A stretch of 64,000 nucleotides of DNA from Cyrtodaria siliqua (taxonomy: Eukaryota; Mollusca; Bivalvia; Adapedonta; Hiatellidae): contig JAWPHD010001274.1 in assembly GCA_037043455.1 (NCBI GenBank), positions 275,067 to 339,066 of the forward strand, in the 5' to 3' direction. Below the pieces are notes generated by a model. That model was given only the letters and a program-made list of their open reading frames with translations. It had not been told where the DNA came from and did not search any database. Position numbers and translations under genes: made by a program. Of the stretch, positions 58,949-64,000 are shown one piece after another. Positions within the stretch are counted from its first letter, which is position 1, and every line of letters starts with the position of its first letter.

Positions 58949-59333
58949 AGTCTACCATGGTTAAAATGTACCTATTTTTCCTATCCGACACTGGAACAAT
59001 TGGTCCAACTATGTCTACGGCTACCCGCTTAAATGGTGTATCTATCAGTGGCATCTGACCTAAATGTACTTTGGTCACTCGACCTTTTGGTACTGTCCTT
59101 TGGCATACATCGCAGGACCCACAATACCTAGTTACATCTCCACTAACGCCTGGCCAATAAAATTCTGCCAATACTCTATCTGACGTTTTCTTTACGCCTA
59201 AATGACCTCCCATAATCGACTCATGAGCTACCTTAAGCACTGTCGTTCTATACTTAATAGGTACCACTAATTGGTGAATGTCTACTACCACTATCTTCAA
59301 ATTCTCTGTACAATAACCTATTCTTATGTACAA
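58902..59333 (-). CDS. pol: integrase zinc finger and first catalytic Asp
   Basis: Reads KVAHESIMGGHLGVKKT (two His) and YCGSCDVCQRTV (two Cys), the HHCC finger, then FKRVAVDIVGPIVPVSDRKN with the first catalytic Asp and YILTMVDYATRYPEAV. Overlaps the following ORF in a different frame (frameshift near 58910-58930) and the preceding one (frameshift near 59290). Confidence 0.88.
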   Translation of the reverse strand: MYIRIGYCTENLKIVVVDIHQLVVPIKYRTTVLKVAHESIMGGHLGVKKTSDRVLAEFYWPGVSGDVTRYCGSCDVCQRTVPKGRVTKVHLGQMPLIDTPFKRVAVDIVGPIVPVSDRKNRYILTMVDYATRYPEAVSSIALN

Positions 59334-59730
59334 ACTTACAACTACCGGACCCTTTACACTTCTTCACTACACCATCCTTTGCCTTTACTTTACAAGGACC
59401 TAATGACTCGTCTTGAGTTTGTGCTTCTATAAACTCCGCTTTAGATATGTCACCGACGGCTACAGGAACCTTTAATTTTCTATAAGCCTGAGCTTGCTTC
59501 TGAACCTGCGCTCTAGTCTCTACTGCATTACTGACGCTACTTCTAAAATCGGACATTACCGGAAGTGCTGAACCGTCTATGTTCCCTATCGTTAAATCAT
59601 ACATCGGGTCGTCCATACATAGTGCCTCTGTAGTCCCTTTAAAGAAAGGTGTATCTACATCGATTCTCGCTATTGGCACGTGCTCTACCGACTTATTTAA
59701 CAACATACACGGTGACTGTTTACCTACCAA
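59254..59730 (-). CDS. pol: protease-integrase spacer
   Basis: In phase with the protease ORF but separated from it by an in-frame TAG at 59731-59733. It contains VPIARIDVDTPFFKG, which continues the protease fold, and later DESLGPCKVKAK and KNRLLYREFED, the start of the integrase N-terminal region. After the frameshift near 59290 the integrase finger continues in another frame. Confidence 0.75.
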   Translation of the reverse strand: MVGKQSPCMLLNKSVEHVPIARIDVDTPFFKGTTEALCMDDPMYDLTIGNIDGSALPVMSDFRSSVSNAVETRAQVQKQAQAYRKLKVPVAVGDISKAEFIEAQTQDESLGPCKVKAKDGVVKKCKGSGSCKFVHKNRLLYREFEDSGSRHSPISGTY

Positions 59731-60417
59731 CTAGTCATCCGTAACTAAACTACGCCTAACTGCCACACCTGTACAACCTGTATCCCTCATTACAATTACG
59801 TCCGTGCCATTCACTCTACCATCTGCCATTGGAAGATTTGCATACGGAAAGAGACATGTTCCGATCTTCGCCTTTACACCATCCGCTTTAACACAACAGC
59901 TACTACTCTCGGTTTTAATAACCGGACTACTACTACCTCTGCCTCTACCTCTACCTCGGTTTTGACCACCTCTACCTCTACCGAAATTCCATGGGTTGTT
60001 AAAACCTTGGTTCTGACTCCCTCCATTGTTGTCCACTCTACTATTGTCACTAAAATTGTCTTCGACAGCGGACACTTTCACCGCTTTCCTACACTCATGT
60101 GAAGCATGATTCCCATTACAGTGACGACAACGAATAAAAGGTCTACCTATGTTACCACTATTGCTACCTCCTCTAGCACCCATCGAACTACCTCCACCTC
60201 TATAGTTTCCACTCTGGCCTTTCTGTTTATTACTATGATCGTCCCCTTGCCTATCTCTAAAAGTTCTGTCTTTCGACACTACATTATGAGCTCCACCTCT
60301 AGCCTCGGCAAACTGATCTGCTTGTGTTGCCATTTCATCTACACTAGTTAGTTTTCTTTCTTTCAAAAATAAGAACAGATCTCTACTACAAACATTGAAT
60401 AGCTGGTCCCGCAACAA
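59731..60417 (-). CDS. gag C-terminus: zinc knuckle and aspartic protease
   Basis: Starts within the gag capsid end (LFNVCSRDLFLFLKERKLTS). It then has a Gly/Arg-rich stretch, a knuckle CRHCNGNHASHEC (C-x2-C-x3-H-x4-C, one residue shorter than the canonical spacing), more RG repeats and the protease active site VMRDTGCTGVAVRRSL. The knuckle binds element RNA and the protease processes Gag-Pol. A TAG stops the frame eight or so residues after the active-site region. Upstream, a frameshift and a stop (near 60436) separate it from the main gag ORF. Confidence 0.88.
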   Translation of the reverse strand: MLRDQLFNVCSRDLFLFLKERKLTSVDEMATQADQFAEARGGAHNVVSKDRTFRDRQGDDHSNKQKGQSGNYRGGGSSMGARGGSNSGNIGRPFIRCRHCNGNHASHECRKAVKVSAVEDNFSDNSRVDNNGGSQNQGFNNPWNFGRGRGGQNRGRGRGRGSSSPVIKTESSSCCVKADGVKAKIGTCLFPYANLPMADGRVNGTDVIVMRDTGCTGVAVRRSLVTDD

Positions 60418-60473
60418 GAACTCTATGAGGCCCTAATAAGTCTGCGCTACCTTCCCTAACTCTAACCATCTAT

Positions 60474-61361
60474 CTAAGTAATTTCTAGACTTACTAATAA
60501 ACTGAATAAAAAAATCTCGCCCTTCTCAGGCAAACAAGCTCTAAACCGCTTTCTAAAACCTTCTTCCGTTAACTCAAATCTCTTAAGCAGAGCATCCTTT
60601 AACTTGTCATAGTCAAGCGAATCTACACTAGATAAACTAGAAAATACATCTAAGGCCTTGCCTCTCAATAACGCACTTAAATGAACTGCCCACTTATCTT
60701 TGGTCCATTCCTGTAACTCAGCATTACGTTCAAACCGTAACAAGTAACTGTCCATGTTATCTTTGTCAGCATCAAAGTATGGTAACTTCGGACCTTTTAA
60801 CTTCCCAGAATAACTATCTTTCCCTACAGTTTTACTGTCCTTACTATGTGTCTTAGCTGCTTCCAACTCTAAAGCTAACTTATGCTCAAACTCCGATTTC
60901 TCCCTCTTCATCATTGTCTTAGTCTTAGCTAGTCTACCATCTGTTTCGAACCTCTCATGTTCCAACTCTTGCTTCTCCCAAACTATTCTACTTTCATCAT
61001 CTCGCTTCTCTTTAGCTAACCTGCATTCTAATTCCAGCTTCTCTTTATCAGCATCTAGCTTCACTTTAGCTAACCTACCTTCTAATTCTAACTTCTCTGT
61101 GGCTAGTCTACTTTCTAATTCTACCTTCTCTGTGGCTAGTCTACTTTCTTCATCTCGCTTCTCTTTAGCTAATCTACTTTCTACTTCTAACCTATCTTTT
61201 TCTTCATCTCTTTCCTGCTTTGCTAATTCTCTTTCCTTAAGTCTAAATTCACTTTCCCTACCCTGTTCGTCTCTAACAAAGGTTCTAAGCTCCTCTCCAG
61301 CATACCCTAACTCCTTACCCATTTCCGTAAGTTCCTTTATAGACGTCATGTCTATGGACAT
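60474..61361 (-). CDS. gag N-terminus: coiled coil and capsid-like region
   Basis: ATG at 61361. Residues ~25-170 are a long charged coiled coil built from a repeating SRLAxEK-type heptad-like block (for example EESRLATEKVELESRLATEK). Residues ~195-290 form the capsid-like part: KLPYFDADKDNMDSYLLRFE, EWTKDKWAVHLSALLRGKAL, KLKDALLKRFELTEEGFRKR. This is the gag type paired with many gypsy-like elements of invertebrates and fish. The frame breaks at an A/T homopolymer near 60508-60514. Gag forms the virus-like particle. Confidence 0.85.
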   Translation of the reverse strand: MSIDMTSIKELTEMGKELGYAGEELRTFVRDEQGRESEFRLKERELAKQERDEEKDRLEVESRLAKEKRDEESRLATEKVELESRLATEKLELEGRLAKVKLDADKEKLELECRLAKEKRDDESRIVWEKQELEHERFETDGRLAKTKTMMKREKSEFEHKLALELEAAKTHSKDSKTVGKDSYSGKLKGPKLPYFDADKDNMDSYLLRFERNAELQEWTKDKWAVHLSALLRGKALDVFSSLSSVDSLDYDKLKDALLKRFELTEEGFRKRFRACLPEKGEIFLFSLLVSLEIT

Positions 61362-62031
61362 TGTGGACTACTAACTACAATAATTACAATACACACGTCA
61401 CTAATGATTCTACTCTACTAACTACTAATGGTAAGTCACTGTGTCATCAGTAAATACCTGGGCATCATCATAGGACAAGTTACATACACATTTATACTAG
61501 CGCTAACTACTAACGGTTATGTATAGATAGTATCTAGCTTCCACAAAACATATACACTACATAAAATATCTATATTTGATATTGGACATAAACCTTAAAC
61601 AATCATAGAAATGTGTATAACATGTACATGTATATTTACTTCTCCCATCAAGATAAGTATACTCGAGTGTCACAACCTGAGTAGAACGTCTTGTTCGCCA
61701 AACTAATTGGATACTATTGGTATATCAAGGGAGGTAAAAACAAACACCCAAATTATTGAGCAAAAGTGCCTCAGACCCAATCGTGTAGACCACTGCGACC
61801 TCGCGCCAAGGAAAGAACGGACAAAACAACATTTTGGACTCACCCTACCCTTGTCGTGTCTTGACTTGTCTTCCAAGCTGTGGCCGTGATCGTCGACAGT
61901 CGCCTTGATGGATCAGAGGGTGGTACACAATTCTAAAATAATAAGTAGAGATTTAGTATATCATAATAAGGATCACTTATTGATTCTTTCCCTCCGTAGT
62001 CGCCCAAAATCCCACAACTCTGAAAACCAGT
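61362..62031 (-). other. element 5' leader
   Basis: A 670-bp untranslated region between the 5' LTR and gag. ORFs seen on the plus strand here (for example 61707-61889) are antisense and unconvincing. Confidence 0.7.
62012..62029 (-). other. candidate primer-binding site
   Basis: In element orientation TGGTTTTCAGAGTTGTGG starts two bases after the 5' LTR. TGG is the usual complement of the tRNA CCA end. The tRNA partner was not identified. Confidence 0.45.
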
Positions 62032-63626
62032 TGTCACAGGATGACCTTAGTGATTGGGGCTAACTCAGGAAAGAATCAATGACGGTGAATGCATTTACAT
62101 AAGTTTAATGCAACTTTTAAAATATGTTTAATATATATACAATTATCTAAAAAAAACAAGCGAATACACAAATGAACTATGAAAAGAATGTTCTCATGAA
62201 CGTTTAAGACGTTCTTAGTATTGTTATAAATACTGAATGTATAAGACACTATAGTGTTGTTAAAGCTATACCAATGTTGATCTAGCGCGATAACTGTGAT
62301 GCGCGAGAGCTCATGAAGATGATGATGCGCGAATTCAATGGATGATTGTCATCCAATGCCTTCTGTAAGGGTTGATGACGCGATGTAATGATAGTTAACC
62401 TCCACTGAGATTGTGAGTGATGTTCCTCCAGTGAGGACTGATGACGGGCCCACGTTGTGTCCCGGGGGTTGTCGTTAATAAAACCTGGCCATACTGCGCA
62501 GGTACGGGGACCATCTCCACCGCTCGTTACGTTATCCGTGGACGCTTAGCTCCACTCCGAAATATCCCAACCTGGATGGCTTATTTCCAACCCTGGATGG
62601 CTTAGGCTTTAATTATACATACGTTTTAGACGTCGGTTGACAAACATAACAATCTTGCATAATTATCATTACCCAAACAAATTATTATTCAATAAATATA
62701 TGTAAGCTGTACTAATGATGAGTAGCAATGTATACACATTCTACAACGCCATGTATACGCCATGTACGTCGCTGTTAATCAATGCCCCTAATACATGTAA
62801 TATAAACATTATCAAATCACTCGTATATTACACTCACTGAGTTATGCATGCACGCATGTCAACTAATGACCACATTATACAACGCTATGCGTACGCGTCG
62901 AACATTTATCCTAGTCACTCATCTCATTGTTAACTAATGTTAACAATCGTGTATTACAATCACTGTGTTATACGCCAACGTTAACTAATGCACCTATTAT
63001 CCACTGTTATCAAATTAATATTGTTTACAATTAATGACCAATTACAATAATTACATCTAATAAAGTAACTTCAAAATCATATGCTTGTCTAAAGCTAATG
63101 TTTGAGAAACATCAATGCTAACCGGATGTCGTAACCGCCAAACAAGATGGAGCCGCCCACTGAATACAATTGTACGATAAAACTTAATAAAATAAATACT
63201 AACCACATGTTGCCTATGAATTTTGCCGTCCAATCTCTGTTCCAACAAAGTAACTATCGATCATCCCGGCAAGAACTAGGAGACAATGGGTTTTATAGCA
63301 AACATTACGCCCAAACCATTATTTCCCCCGTTCAGTCCGTGACAAACGTGGCTAAATCTGCAGTATTAAATCTACACGAGATGCCCCTTATACAATTTTG
63401 CCGTTTAAGGAAGATAGACCTATACGTTTACATGCATTAGCACAAAACTAAACTTATGACACGGCCTCTCTGGCGGCCACTTAAAATGTGCACGCTTTTA
63501 CGTGTTACATGAATAGATCATGAATATTGTGAAATTGTTTCAACTCGAACAATAGATTTGGGTGTAACCGACAACTTACAAGAGCTATGTACGACCAATA
63601 CGCTCTACCCTTGACATTTTGTGACA
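62032..63626 (-). repeat. 5' LTR (right copy)
   Basis: 1595 bp with the same ends as the left LTR. It drives transcription of the element on the minus strand by analogy with other LTR retrotransposons; promoter elements were not resolved. Confidence 0.95.
63147..63440 (+). other. 97-codon antisense ORF in 5' LTR
   Basis: The counterpart of 55878-56171 (MEPPTEYNCTIKLNK), differing at a handful of residues, open over the same length. Confidence 0.25.
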
Positions 63627-64000
63627 ACAATATTGTCACACAGGTTCGTCCGAGTAGGTAGGGCAGGTGATAATACTGTCACATAGGCAGGCAGAGTAGG
63701 TAGGGCAGGTGATAATACTGCCATATAGGCTCGTCAGAGTAGGTTAGGCAGGTGACAAAACTGTCACATAGGCTTGTCAGAGTCGGTAGGGCAGATGATT
63801 ATACTGCCAGATAAGCTCGTCAGAGTAGGTAGTGCAGGTGATAATACTGCCACATAGGCTCGTCAGAGTAGGTAGGGCAGTAGATGGTAATACTGCCACA
63901 TAGGCTCGTTAGAGTAGTTTGGGCAGGTGATAATACTGTCACATAGGCTAATCAGAGTAGGTAGGGCAGGTGATAATACTGCCACATAGGCTCGTCAGAG
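63627..64000. repeat. 43-bp minisatellite, right continuation
   Basis: Starts with the ACAAT duplication and continues ATTGTCACACAGG, then about eight and a half ordinary units to the window end. The array extends beyond the window. Confidence 0.95.

Larger units (their letters stand above)
54762..63626 (-). mobile_element. Gmr1-like LTR retrotransposon (gag-PR-IN-RT-RH)
   Basis: An 8865-bp element with 1.6-kb LTRs starting TGTCACA and ending TGTGACA, flanked by ACAAT duplications. On the minus strand the order is 5' LTR (right), leader, gag, protease, integrase, reverse transcriptase, RNase H, 3' LTR (left). RT is of Ty3/gypsy type, yet integrase lies before it, the arrangement described for Gmr1-type elements. 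Only ~335 bp lie between the RNase H end and the LTR, so no second integrase follows. Two in-frame stops and three frameshifts make this copy defective. It is inserted in the 43-bp minisatellite. Confidence 0.92.

Overview
This is a eukaryotic, AT-rich, repeat-dominated window. It most likely comes from a bivalve mollusc (possibly a dreissenid or another heterodont; this is judged from the repeat families and is not proven). I recognise no host protein-coding gene, rRNA gene or intact tRNA gene in the 64 kb. The window is built from very long minisatellite arrays and from retroelements in several stages of decay.

Layout. 1-4.4 kb: a 44-bp minisatellite (1611-3634) framed by an ~80-bp direct repeat. 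4.46-13.15 kb: one unbroken 38-bp minisatellite of about 228 units with higher-order structure. 13.2-19.8 kb: unique AT-rich DNA with a cluster of AAACC/GGTTT dyads, a plus-strand Penelope-like element (PLE) tail split by a ~0.9-kb insertion with GTTAC...GTAAC ends, a tRNA-Tyr-like SINE head, a 24-bp tandem repeat and a 19-bp-arm hairpin. 19.88-24.51 kb: a degenerate 12-bp array (TTTATACCTACC-like) with an internal ~1.27-kb duplication; its many long ORFs are artefacts of a period divisible by three. 24.6-27.6 kb: a pair of tRNA-like SINE copies, then sparse DNA. 27.6-38 kb: a nest of PLE fragments on both strands. It includes a 36-bp minisatellite that grew out of a PLE tail, a (TA)n-containing 78-bp repeat interrupted by a LINE fragment, and a long minus-strand PLE copy in which a GIY-YIG endonuclease remnant lies upstream of reverse transcriptase, the Naiad-type order. 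38.6-44 kb: a decayed two-ORF non-LTR retrotransposon (ORF1 with coiled coil and RRM-like region; ORF2 with APE endonuclease, RT and C-terminal Cys/His motif). 44.3-45.1 kb: ~165-bp tandem repeats. 46.4-64 kb: a 43-bp minisatellite, part of it inverted (about 48.55-50.14 kb), into which an 8.87-kb LTR retrotransposon has inserted (54762-63626, minus strand).

The LTR element is the most notable item. Its 1.6-kb LTRs begin TGTCACA and end TGTGACA, it has a 5-bp ACAAT target duplication inside the minisatellite, and its pol order is protease, integrase, reverse transcriptase, RNase H. Integrase precedes a Ty3/gypsy-type RT within one uninterrupted 613-codon ORF. That is the Gmr1-type arrangement, originally described from deuterostomes, and not the usual Ty3/gypsy order.

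The pieces connect: PLE 3' tails lie in or beside several arrays, and at least one array (36 bp) can be traced directly to PLE-tail sequence. The window therefore looks like a record of retroelement insertion followed by local tandem amplification. All coordinates were read by eye; repeat edges are good to roughly 10-30 bases unless a precise junction is stated.
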